A DNA stretch of 6,168 nucleotides from Acidobacteriaceae bacterium (GTDB taxonomy: Bacteria; Acidobacteriota; Terriglobia; Terriglobales; Acidobacteriaceae). Under the pieces are notes generated by a model, which had not been told where the DNA came from, searched no databases, and saw only the letters and a program-made list of their open reading frames with translations. Shown here one piece after another: positions 1 through 5,620 of the stretch. How positions within the stretch are numbered: the stretch's first letter is position 1; the number at the start of each line of letters is the position of its first letter. Position numbers and translations under genes: made by a program. The DNA lies in NCBI GenBank assembly GCA_003152795.1, contig PMBA01000273.1:28818-34985 (forward strand), in the 5' to 3' direction.

Positions 1-1164
1 CTGCTGAAGACCTTCAACGACACGCTCTGGAACGACCTCGACAACGCCGGAATCTTCGATCTCGTCTCCAAGAGTTTTTATCCGCTGCAGGAACCCGGCC
101 AGCCCTCCGAGGTCAACTTCCCGGCCTGGAATTCACCGCCGCCCAACACCTCCATGCTCGCCTTCGGCAACCTCGGCGCCGCCGCCGGTAAAGTCACCGT
201 CCAGGGCTGGCTCTACGACGTCAAAAATGAAAAGTCGCCCCAGGTCCTCGGCAAACAGTACCTCGACAATGCCACCAGCGACGCAGTCCGCGTCATCGCC
301 CACAAATTCGCCGACGAAATCATCTTCCGCCTTGGCGGAGGCGTAGCCGGCATCGCCGAAAGCAAAATCTATTTTGTCAGCAAGCGCACCGGCAACAAAG
401 AAATCTGGATGATGGACTACGATGGCGCCAACCAGCAGCAACTCACGCACATCGGAAGCATTTCCCTGTCGCCCAGCATCTCGCCCGACGGTTCGCGGCT
501 GGCGTTTAGTTCTCTCACCAGGAGCAGTTGGGAAATCATGATGTACTCGTTCGATCTCAACCGCATGGTCAGCTTCCCCCGGCTGGGAGGCATGAATTTT
601 TCTCCCTCGTGGTCTTCCGATGGCAAGATCGCTTTTTCGTCTTCCCGCTACGGTTATCCCAACATCTTTGTTGTCGATGCCTCGGGAGGAAACTCGCGCC
701 GTCTGACCAACGAGAAGGGTCCCGACATTTCGCCCACCTGGAATCGCAAGACCGGCTCCCAGATCGCCTTTGTCAGCGGACGCACCGGCCTGCCGCAGAT
801 CTATACCATGGAAGCGGACGGCACCAACGTTCAGCGTCTCACCGATCAGGGCTATGCGGTGGATCCTAACTGGTCTCCGAATGGACAGTTTCTGACCTTT
901 TCATGGACTCGTAAGTACGGCCCCGGAGAGCCCGGTTCCAACGATATTTATTTAATGGACGTCGCCAGCAAACAGTGGGTGCAACTTACGCACGACGCGG
1001 GGCGCAACGAATATCCCTGCTGGTCGCCGGATGGCCGCCACATCGTGTTTCAGTCTCACCGCTCCGGCAGCGACGAGATTTGGACCATGCTGGCAGACGG
1101 CACCAAGGTGAGGCAACTGACCTTCAAGGGCGGCAATACGCAGCCCAACTGGAGTTGGAAGTAG
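1..1164 (+). CDS. tolB: TolB, Tol-Pal system beta-propeller protein (5' end outside window)
   Basis: Periplasmic component of the Tol-Pal trans-envelope complex; in studied bacteria it binds Pal and the Tol proteins and supports outer-membrane constriction. The frame is open from base 1, giving 387 residues without the start, signal peptide and beginning of the N-terminal domain. Residues 1 to about 115 are the rest of the TolB N-terminal alpha/beta domain (FNDTLWNDL near the start, then SFYPLQ). From about 116 to the end runs a six-bladed propeller of TolB/PD40 repeats. Its blade signatures recur every 43-50 residues: SPDG at 161, WSSDG at 204, PTW at 247, WSPNG at 291, WSPDG at 341 and the terminal NWSW at 384. 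IWMMDYDG, IYTMEADG and IWTMLADG are the matching blade strands. No frameshift is visible. The gene lies 126 bases before pal in the usual order. Other PD40 propellers exist, but the N-terminal domain plus pal and cpoB downstream make TolB near certain. Confidence 0.96.
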   Translation: MLKTFNDTLWNDLDNAGIFDLVSKSFYPLQEPGQPSEVNFPAWNSPPPNTSMLAFGNLGAAAGKVTVQGWLYDVKNEKSPQVLGKQYLDNATSDAVRVIAHKFADEIIFRLGGGVAGIAESKIYFVSKRTGNKEIWMMDYDGANQQQLTHIGSISLSPSISPDGSRLAFSSLTRSSWEIMMYSFDLNRMVSFPRLGGMNFSPSWSSDGKIAFSSSRYGYPNIFVVDASGGNSRRLTNEKGPDISPTWNRKTGSQIAFVSGRTGLPQIYTMEADGTNVQRLTDQGYAVDPNWSPNGQFLTFSWTRKYGPGEPGSNDIYLMDVASKQWVQLTHDAGRNEYPCWSPDGRHIVFQSHRSGSDEIWTMLADGTKVRQLTFKGGNTQPNWSWK

Positions 1165-1280
1165 ATGGGTTTGGAAAAATTAAAATCTTTACCGCGGGCA
1201 GCGCACAGGTGCACGGTCGGAACTTCCGCTCCCCTGTGTTTCTCCGCGTTCCCTGTGGTAAAGACTTACGCATAACAACT

Positions 1281-1285
1281 GGAGG
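1281..1285 (+). promoter_or_regulatory. Ribosome binding site of pal
   Basis: GGAGG lies 5 bases before GTG at 1291 and 8 bases before the adjoining in-frame ATG at 1294. The next in-frame ATG, at 1303, is 17 bases away and too far. Spacing slightly favours the ATG at 1294, which would shorten Pal by one residue; both starts leave the same lipoprotein signal. Confidence 0.75.
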
Positions 1286-1290
1286 CACCC

Positions 1291-2046
1291 GTGATGCACG
1301 CAATGAGGATTTCAACAATTTTGAGGCGGTGGTTCACTCTCGTATTCACACTCGGCACGATCATGTTCCTGGGCGCATGCGCAAAGAAGGTCGCTCCCCC
1401 GCCGCCCGCGCCGCCGCCATCGCTAGCGGCTCCCACCGCCTCGTTGTCGGCGAACCCCAACACGATTGATCAGGGCCAATCCACAACCCTGACATGGCAA
1501 ACATCCAACGCGACCGATGTCAGCATCGACGGGATCGGAGTGGTGGACACGACCGGATCGCGTCAAGTTACTCCCAGCGACTCCACCACCTACCATCTCA
1601 TCGCCAAAGGCTCCGGCGGAACCCAGGACGCCACCGCTCGCGTCACCGTCAACGCCGCGCCCGCACCACCCCCGGCGACCACCTCGAACGCCACCGAAGA
1701 GCAACTCTTCGCGCAAAACGTCAAGGACATTTATTTCGACTACGACAAGTACGACGTCCGCTCGGACCAGCAAGCCTCTTTGCAGGGCGATGCCCAGTTC
1801 CTCCAGCAGCATGCCAACATCCACATCACCATCGAGGGACACTCCGACGAGCGCGGCTCCACCGAATATAATCTCGCCCTCGGCACCAATCGTGCGGACG
1901 CAGTGAAGAATGCCCTCATCCAGGCCGGAATCGCCGGCGACCGCATCAAGACCATCACCATGGGCAAGGAGAAACCCTTCTGCACCGAGTCCAACGAAAC
2001 TTGCTGGCAGCAAAACCGCCGCGGCCATTTCGTCTACGAAAAGTAA
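1291..2046 (+). CDS. pal: Pal, peptidoglycan-associated outer-membrane lipoprotein with an Ig-like insert
   Basis: Lipoprotein that anchors the outer membrane to peptidoglycan and is the partner of TolB. The 251-residue product has a basic N-terminus (RISTILRRW), a hydrophobic stretch and a lipobox LGAC with the lipidated cysteine at C30. The next residue is Ala, not Asp, consistent with sorting to the outer membrane. Residues 34-47 are a proline-rich tether. Residues about 48-121 look like a bacterial Ig-like beta domain (SANPNTIDQGQSTTLTW, then a TTYHL strand). A second Pro/Ala linker follows. Residues about 137-251 are an OmpA C-terminal domain: IYFDYDKYDV, GHSDERGS, N194 to R201 in the peptidoglycan-binding motif, GKEKP and the final NRRGHFVYEK. 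D186 and R201 are the expected diaminopimelate contacts. C231 and C238 could form a disulfide. At 251 residues it is longer than E. coli Pal (173), mainly because of the Ig-like insert. GTG at 1291 or ATG at 1294 is the start. Confidence 0.95.
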   Translation: MMHAMRISTILRRWFTLVFTLGTIMFLGACAKKVAPPPPAPPPSLAAPTASLSANPNTIDQGQSTTLTWQTSNATDVSIDGIGVVDTTGSRQVTPSDSTTYHLIAKGSGGTQDATARVTVNAAPAPPPATTSNATEEQLFAQNVKDIYFDYDKYDVRSDQQASLQGDAQFLQQHANIHITIEGHSDERGSTEYNLALGTNRADAVKNALIQAGIAGDRIKTITMGKEKPFCTESNETCWQQNRRGHFVYEK

Positions 2047-2055
2047 GCGCCGCAA

Positions 2056-2089
2056 GTGGAGAGCCGGGCGGCGACGCCCCGCTCTCCAC
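2056..2089. other. Strong intergenic hairpin between pal and cpoB
   Basis: GTGGAGAGC (2056-2064) pairs perfectly with GCTCTCCAC (2081-2089). After one C/C mismatch, GGGCG (2066-2070) pairs with CGCCC (2075-2079) and closes a GCGA loop, which fits the GNRA tetraloop pattern. It begins 9 bases after the pal stop. No T-run follows on the plus strand, so it is not a standard intrinsic terminator. It may act as an RNA stabiliser or attenuator between the genes, or be a copy of a dispersed palindromic repeat. Confidence 0.8.
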
Positions 2090-2144
2090 ACCGGCCAAGT
2101 TCAGGTTCCATACGCTGGACGCCCAACAGATTTTTGACATCCAA

Positions 2145-2149
2145 AAGGG
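2145..2149 (+). promoter_or_regulatory. Ribosome binding site of cpoB
   Basis: AAGGG lies 5 bases before the ATG at 2155. It supports that start over the in-frame GTG at 2056, which lies inside the hairpin, has no purine-rich site and would bury the signal peptide 33 residues inside the protein. Confidence 0.7.
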
Positions 2150-2154
2150 TAACT

Positions 2155-2988
2155 ATGAATTTCAATCGCACACCGCTAGCTCTCGCCCTCTCGCTCACCA
2201 TCTGGATCGCTCCCGCTTACGGCGCCAGCAAGGAAATCATCGAACTGCAAACCCAGGTCGGCCAGTTGCAGCAGCAGATGACCCAGATGAAGCAGTCCTT
2301 TGATGAGCGCATGGGCGTCGTCAAGAATCTCCTCGAGCAAAACACCGACGCCGCCAACAAAGTGAGCACCGCGATCAACGGCCTGCAAGCCTCCATCAAC
2401 AAACAGCAGCAGGATCGCGCCGGGCAGGTCGACCAGATCTCCGGCCAGATTCAGGCCCTGAACGATACCATGGACGAACTCAAAGTCCGCCTCGCCAAGC
2501 TCAGCAAGCAGTTTGAGGATATGCAGGCGGCCCAGCAGTCCATGGCCGCGCAGCAGGCCCAGGCGCAGCAGAAGCAGCAGGAGATGGCTCAGGCCCCTCC
2601 CCCCGACGTGCTCTACAACAACGCTCTCCGCGACTACAATGGCGGCAAGAACGATCTCTCAACCCAGGAATTCAACGACTACATCAAGTTCTACCCCAAC
2701 ACCGATCTGTCCGGAAACGCATATTTCTACCTCGCCGAAATACAGTTCAAAGCCGCTGATTTCGCGAAAGCAATCGCCAATTATGATTTGGTCCTGCAGA
2801 ATTTTCCCAGCGGAAACAAAGCTGCCGCCGCACAACTCAAGAAAGGATTCGCCCTCCTCGAACTAGGCAAGGAAGACGAAGGCACGCAAGAGCTCAAGCA
2901 CGTCATCCAGCGCTATCCCCGCACTAACGAAGCCACCCAGGCCCGGGAAAGACTGCGCAAGACCGCACCACCGCCAAAATCCCACTAG
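2155..2988 (+). CDS. cpoB: CpoB (YbgF), Tol-Pal associated coiled-coil/TPR protein
   Basis: Periplasmic regulator which, in E. coli, coordinates Tol-Pal with PBP1B-driven wall synthesis at division. The 277-residue product starts with a signal peptide (residues 1 to about 24, LALALSLTIWIAPAYGA). Residues about 26-145 form a long Gln-rich coiled coil, including an almost pure Gln/Ala/Lys/Met stretch at 124-146. A Pro-rich hinge (APPPD) follows. Residues about 151-265 are three TPR-like repeats in the YbgF C-terminal style: LYNNALRDYNGGKNDLSTQEF, AYFYLAEIQFKAADFAKAI and QLKKGFALLELGKEDEGTQEL, each followed by a YP or FP turn. The tail is short and basic (PPPKSH). The coiled coil is much longer than the short trimerisation segment of the E. 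coli protein. The gene sits 108 bases after pal, its usual place, so it is probably co-transcribed, subject to the hairpin at 2056-2089. Confidence 0.93.
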   Translation: MNFNRTPLALALSLTIWIAPAYGASKEIIELQTQVGQLQQQMTQMKQSFDERMGVVKNLLEQNTDAANKVSTAINGLQASINKQQQDRAGQVDQISGQIQALNDTMDELKVRLAKLSKQFEDMQAAQQSMAAQQAQAQQKQQEMAQAPPPDVLYNNALRDYNGGKNDLSTQEFNDYIKFYPNTDLSGNAYFYLAEIQFKAADFAKAIANYDLVLQNFPSGNKAAAAQLKKGFALLELGKEDEGTQELKHVIQRYPRTNEATQARERLRKTAPPPKSH

Positions 2989-3001
2989 CCTCGTCTCATA
3001 A

Positions 3002-3028
3002 GTGGCATGACTCTGCGAGTCATGCCAC
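3002..3028. terminator. Perfect 12-bp stem-loop after cpoB, possible transcript end
   Basis: GTGGCATGACTC (3002-3013) and GAGTCATGCCAC (3017-3028) are exact reverse complements around a TGC loop, 13 bases past the cpoB stop. The stem lies between convergent genes and could end or protect the Tol-Pal mRNA. The plus strand continues AAAACCC, so there is no U-tract and a rho-independent role is doubtful. It may instead be a mobile palindromic repeat. Confidence 0.45.
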
Positions 3029-3038
3029 AAAACCCTCT

Positions 3039-3075
3039 GTCATCCTGAGCGTAGCGAAGGACCTCTGCATTTTGT
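3039..3075. repeat. Intergenic repeat, copy A (cctgagcg-tag-cgaagg core)
   Basis: The core CCTGAGCG-TAG-CGAAGG (3044-3060) is an imperfect palindrome (TCCT with AGGA, CG with CG) and recurs near-identically at 5428-5445. From memory, this TCATCCTGAGCG...CGAAGGA text is a very common dispersed intergenic element in acidobacterial and other GC-rich genomes. The outer limits given here are approximate. Confidence 0.6.
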
Positions 3076-3132
3076 TAGCGCCACGAAACTCTTTGCCTGT
3101 CTCGAAGCCAGTCGCGCATTTCGGCGCATCAA

Positions 3133-3690
3133 TCAGGGTCGTCGCCCCGTATTCGGCACCACCACCCCGCCTTCAATCTTCGGGATGCCAAAGTGCCCTC
3201 CCAGGTGGGAGAGATCAATCGGACTGATCGACCCGGAAACCACGATAAAGTTCACTTCATTCGCCCGAGCAAGCAAAATCGCGATGTTGCTGACCGCGTT
3301 ATTCTCATACCGTATCCAAAGATCGGAAACACCCGCTCCCGCATCCTTCTCTCGGTTGTTCACCAACTGAGTCCAGCCCGCCGCCTGGTACTCCTCTTTC
3401 ACCGAACTGAGAGCCTGCGCATCGTACATCCAGCGCCCGTGAAAATGGAAATTGTGGACCGACACTCCATTCACACCTGCGATCACACGCCGCAGATCCT
3501 CGTTGTCCGGATCCAGCTTGGACGCAAATACCAGCATGGTGTGATCCAGCGTGAACTCGGTTTTCGAGGAAGCGCCCTGTCGTAACGCCTCAATGCTTTG
3601 CGGCATCCACTCGTGCGCGGCCTGCGCTTCGGTCAATTGGACTGCGGAAAGGCTGAGCAGAATAACAAACACAATGCCGGACAACCTCAT
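3133..3690 (-). CDS. Exported DUF4252-like protein
   Basis: Function unknown. The 185-residue product opens with a clear signal peptide (MRLSGIVFVILLSLSAVQL, probable cleavage around residues 22-25), so it should be periplasmic or surface-exposed; there is no lipobox. The body has the layout I associate with DUF4252: a leader segment with LDHTMLVFASKL, DPDNEDLRRVIAGVNGVSVH (about 60-80), an aromatic strand with FHFHGRW, then AAGWTQLV, DLWIRYEN, an IAILLARANEVNFIVVSG strand pair, and IDLSHLGGHFGIPKI near the end. The start is ATG at 3690, with GAGG 8 bases upstream on this strand. It converges on cpoB and shares no operon with a neighbour here. DUF4252 genes are often near sigma or anti-sigma genes; none is in view. 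The family call is from pattern memory without a profile search. Confidence 0.75.
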   Translation of the reverse strand: MRLSGIVFVILLSLSAVQLTEAQAAHEWMPQSIEALRQGASSKTEFTLDHTMLVFASKLDPDNEDLRRVIAGVNGVSVHNFHFHGRWMYDAQALSSVKEEYQAAGWTQLVNNREKDAGAGVSDLWIRYENNAVSNIAILLARANEVNFIVVSGSISPIDLSHLGGHFGIPKIEGGVVVPNTGRRP

Positions 3691-3920
3691 AGCGAGCGCC
3701 TCACTCGATGGACGGTAATTACACTGGATCCTGCCTCAGCCCGCAAGCCAGAACCCCCAGCCCAATAAGAACCCGGCGCAAGAAAATAAGTTGCTAGCTC
3801 CTGCAGCAGTGCGTCAAACCGATCGACGCATATCAGGTCAACAGTCGCCGGTTTCCCCCGTGCCCCCCGTGGTCAAAGCCCTTGCCCCCTAGTCAGCGAG
3901 CACCCAGTCCAGCCAAAGCC

Positions 3921-3947
3921 CGTGTGGTGACGGAGCTCTTCCCCGTC
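3921..3947. repeat. Direct repeat, first copy
   Basis: This begins CGTGTGGTGA and ends CCCCGTC. It matches 4009-4035 at 22 of 27 positions without gaps. The two copies are 88 bases apart and bracket the hairpins at 3962-4001. Confidence 0.6.
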
Positions 3948-3961
3948 CCAGCTCGCGTAAG

Positions 3962-4001
3962 GGGCAGGTGCCCTCACCTGCCCAGCCGAGCGCAGCTCGG
4001 C
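3962..4001. repeat. Two adjacent perfect hairpins
   Basis: GGGCAGGTG (3962-3970) pairs with CACCTGCCC (3975-3983) around CCCT. One base later GCCGAGC (3985-3991) pairs with GCTCGGC (3995-4001) around GCA. Both stems are perfect and GC-rich. They lie about 90 bases beyond the stop of the minus-strand HAD gene. No T-run follows either stem on either strand, so a palindromic repeat unit is more likely than a terminator. Confidence 0.75.
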
Positions 4002-4008
4002 AGCCGCT

Positions 4009-4035
4009 CGTGTGGTGATAGGGCTCAGCCCCGTC
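4009..4035. repeat. Direct repeat, second copy
   Basis: CGTGTGGTGA ... CCCCGTC, paired with the copy at 3921-3947. This copy contains its own small stem, GGGC (4021-4024) with GCCC (4028-4031). Confidence 0.6.
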
Positions 4036-4090
4036 AAGCCTGCCGCCCAACGCTGTTCGCTTGATTTTGGGAAAGACACGACTCCAGCCT

Positions 4091-4930
4091 TCAGACCACG
4101 TCGCCCGCCGTTGCCTTCTCCACCGCCACGCCGCTCGGTCGCAGCGTGACCCAGTCCGTCTGCACCCGATCCCATCCCTGAATCAGGAAGCCGTATGATT
4201 CGAACAACTGCCGGATCTGCGGCCGCTGCCAGCCCGCAATTTCTTCCAGGATCGGCACCAGCGTTGCCAGTGCGTTATCGCTCAGCACCGTCCGCTTCGC
4301 GATCTGCGCTACCAGCTTCGATTCCGACACCGCTATCGTGAAGCCGTCTCGCCGGTTCACTTGCAGCATGACGTGAATGTCGGAACTGCCGTCACCTACG
4401 TAGACCACATGATCCGCCGGAATACCCAGCTGTTCCTCCAGTTGCTCCAGCCGCGCCACTTTTCCGTATCCCGCCGTCGCCCGCACCAGGCTTTCAATCT
4501 CACCCGTCGCCTTGTACTTGAATTCCGTCCCAAAGATGTGGTCCTCCGGCACGATCCCCTTCAGCGCCGACTGGATCACCTCCACCGGCGCCGCCGACAG
4601 CACGTAAAAATCAAAGTGGAATCCGTCGATCCGCCGGTCCAGTATCTCGTATATCTGTTTGATATTGTCCTTCAGGCGAATCCGCTTCCCTACTTCGATC
4701 AGGTCGTCGCGTCGCACCCGTGTGCGAAACTCGGGATCGTGCAGCAGAAGATAAGAAAGTTCCGCGCCCTGCTGAACCAGGTTCAGCATCGCCATGCCCT
4801 TGGCCTTGCGCTCGAATTCCTTCACCGATATGCCGAGCATCTCGCTCAGTACGTAACCCGTATCGTTGAACGTCAACGTCTGATCGAAGTCGCTGGCAAA
4901 CAGATAGTGTTTCCGAAACTTGTTAACCAT
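4091..4930 (-). CDS. HAD-superfamily phosphatase (subclass IB, phosphoserine-phosphatase-like)
   Basis: Predicted cytosolic Mg2+-dependent phosphomonoesterase; substrate unknown. All four HAD motifs can be read in the 279-residue product. Motif I is DFDQTLT with nucleophile D14 and acid/base D16. Motif II is VLSAAP with S112. Motif III is K157 in [11 protein letters not shown]. Motif IV is VGDGSSD with D180 and D184. The helical stretch between motifs I and II (about 25-105) fits a C1-type cap, as in phosphoserine-phosphatase and PHOSPHO1-like enzymes. The tail beyond about 225 ([20 protein letters not shown] and onward) is an extension I do not recognise. There is no signal peptide. The start at 4930 is the first possible one, because an in-frame TAG lies two codons upstream, and DFD begins at residue 14. 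No Shine-Dalgarno precedes it. The gene is divergent from the small gene at 5133. The catalytic set looks complete; biochemical naming (for example serB) is not justified. Confidence 0.88.
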   Translation of the reverse strand: MVNKFRKHYLFASDFDQTLTFNDTGYVLSEMLGISVKEFERKAKGMAMLNLVQQGAELSYLLLHDPEFRTRVRRDDLIEVGKRIRLKDNIKQIYEILDRRIDGFHFDFYVLSAAPVEVIQSALKGIVPEDHIFGTEFKYKATGEIESLVRATAGYGKVARLEQLEEQLGIPADHVVYVGDGSSDIHVMLQVNRRDGFTIAVSESKLVAQIAKRTVLSDNALATLVPILEEIAGWQRPQIRQLFESYGFLIQGWDRVQTDWVTLRPSGVAVEKATAGDVV

Positions 4931-5132
4931 GTACTATTTTAGATTCATTACCATGTGAATCGACTATTAAATTTACCTATCGTAACCATTACAACAACTT
5001 GCCCGTTCAAACGGATATGTCCATAGGGGCCGATATCTGCCCCTCAACCGCCCACATTGCCCGCTCGCTCCTTTCAGCGTAGCCTTAGCCTGTACTCATT
5101 CTTATCGACACCCGCATCTCGAAAGGCCTGCC
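4931..5132. promoter_or_regulatory. Divergent intergenic region with an AT-rich island and palindromes
   Basis: This must carry the 5' signals of the minus-strand HAD gene and the plus-strand small gene. Bases 4931-5000 are only about 29% GC (20 of 70) in otherwise GC-rich DNA. On the minus strand a -10-like TAAAAT (4941 down to 4936) ends 5 bases before the HAD ATG, which would give an almost leaderless mRNA. Inverted repeats are GATTCA/TGAATC (4942-4947 and 4956-4961), CCGTT/AACGG (5003-5007 and 5010-5014) and AGGGGC/GCCCCT (5025-5030 and 5039-5044). They could be operators, but no known regulator motif is recognised. No convincing promoter was found for the plus-strand gene. Confidence 0.45.
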
Positions 5133-5351
5133 ATGCCAAAAAGTGTCAGCGATCATCTCCGCAACGATGCCGACCGCGGAAAGGGTTCCCAGGAGCCCGA
5201 CGAGCGCGGCCAATCCGGCAACAACTCCATGAAAGACCAGCTTGGGCACCGCAACCCCGACCCCCTCCAGGACGGCGCCGACAGTGATTTCCCCGAGCCC
5301 GGCCCCAGCCCCGAGCATTCGTTCGAAGGAGAATTGAAGAAACCCGTCTAG
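5133..5351 (+). CDS. Small hydrophilic acidic protein, 72 residues, unknown function
   Basis: I do not recognise a named family. The product has 15 Asp/Glu against 9 Lys/Arg, no cysteine, only two aromatic residues (both Phe), no hydrophobic segment and many Gly/Pro/Ser/Asn, so it is likely cytosolic and largely disordered. The C-terminal half has a distinctive order: GHRNPDP (38-44), then DSDFPEPG (50-57) and SPEHS (59-63). Coding potential is supported by AAAGG 6 bases before the ATG at 5133 and by codons ending mostly in C or G, like the neighbours. The opposite-strand frame at 5085-5318 is Gly/Ala/Val-rich and looks like a shadow. It is divergent from the HAD gene and about 280 bases before the dehydrogenase gene. 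Small soluble proteins of this composition are sometimes stress-related, but nothing here shows that. Confidence 0.65.
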   Translation: MPKSVSDHLRNDADRGKGSQEPDERGQSGNNSMKDQLGHRNPDPLQDGADSDFPEPGPSPEHSFEGELKKPV

Positions 5352-5427
5352 TACAGTGCGTCAGACGTAGTTGCGTCCGACAAATCGGCCTTTATGAACA
5401 GCCGATCTCCCCGTGTCTGGAGCTTGC

Positions 5428-5445
5428 CCTGAGCGAAGTCGAAGG
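5428..5445. repeat. Intergenic repeat, copy B (cctgagcg-aagt-cgaagg core)
   Basis: This has the same arms as copy A at 3044-3060 (CCTGAGCG and CGAAGG) with AAGT instead of TAG in the middle. With one more base on each side it folds imperfectly, CCCT with AGGG and CGA with TCG. The two copies lie in different intergenic gaps, as expected of a dispersed palindromic element. Confidence 0.65.
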
Positions 5446-5620
5446 GTGCGCCCCCATGGTGAACGCCTTTGACTTTCCCCTCTAACGCCAAAATTCATAC
5501 CGGATCGAAGCGAAACACAGCCGTTACTGTTCCGCCCGGCAAAGTGAAACCTGAGTCCCTTCCGTCACCTCGCTCATCTATGTCTTTTGCATCCCGTATT
5601 TTCCATCAACCCGAATTCAT

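Larger units (their letters stand above)
3691..4090. other. 400-base intergenic region rich in palindromes, no gene seen
   Basis: This lies between two minus-strand genes. I find no convincing reading frame: a 100-codon minus-strand frame at 3873-4175 runs across hairpins and into the HAD gene and has no family resemblance. Next to the DUF4252 start there is an inverted repeat TGCGTC (3810-3815) / GACGCA (3825-3830) with a 9-base spacer. The stretch 3851-3880 is very C-rich and ends in CCCCGTGGTCAAAG, resembling CCCTGTGGTAAAG at 1251-1263. The part nearest the HAD gene holds the direct repeat and twin hairpins listed separately. A promoter for the DUF4252 gene must lie in the low-coordinate end if it has its own, but I see no clear -35/-10 pair. 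Confidence 0.6.

Noticed and set aside
1165..1290. A promoter for pal in the tolB-pal gap (TTGGAA at 1171)
   Set aside because: No acceptable -10 element lies 16-18 bases downstream. Read-through from tolB is simpler.
1423..2091. 222-codon minus-strand open frame opposite pal
   Set aside because: A Gly/Val/Arg-rich antisense shadow of a GC-rich gene; the Pal frame is unmistakable.
2056..2154. Longer cpoB start at GTG 2056
   Set aside because: It would start in the hairpin, lacks a ribosome site and would put the signal peptide 33 residues inside the protein. ATG 2155 has AAGGG upstream.
3003..3017. Possible sigma-54 promoter (TGGCATG...TGC)
   Set aside because: The GG-to-GC spacing is 9 rather than 10 bases, the -12 element lacks TTGC, and the bases are explained by the perfect stem-loop. 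No gene follows on that strand.
3193..3585. 130-codon plus-strand frame opposite the DUF4252-like gene
   Set aside because: The minus-strand frame has a signal peptide, a ribosome site and family-like motifs; this one has none.
3873..4175. 100-codon minus-strand frame across the hairpin cluster
   Set aside because: It overlaps the end of the HAD gene in another frame and runs through palindromes; the product is Gly/Ala/Arg-rich with no recognisable feature.
4361..4942. 193-codon plus-strand open frame opposite the HAD gene
   Set aside because: The HAD frame on the other strand has all four catalytic motifs. This frame is rich in His/Arg/Leu/Val with no family resemblance, as expected of an antisense shadow.
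3807..5363. Shared 10-mer CAGTGCGTCA at 3807-3816 and 5354-5363
   Set aside because: Several exact 10-base matches are expected by chance in about 6 kb, and the flanks do not align.
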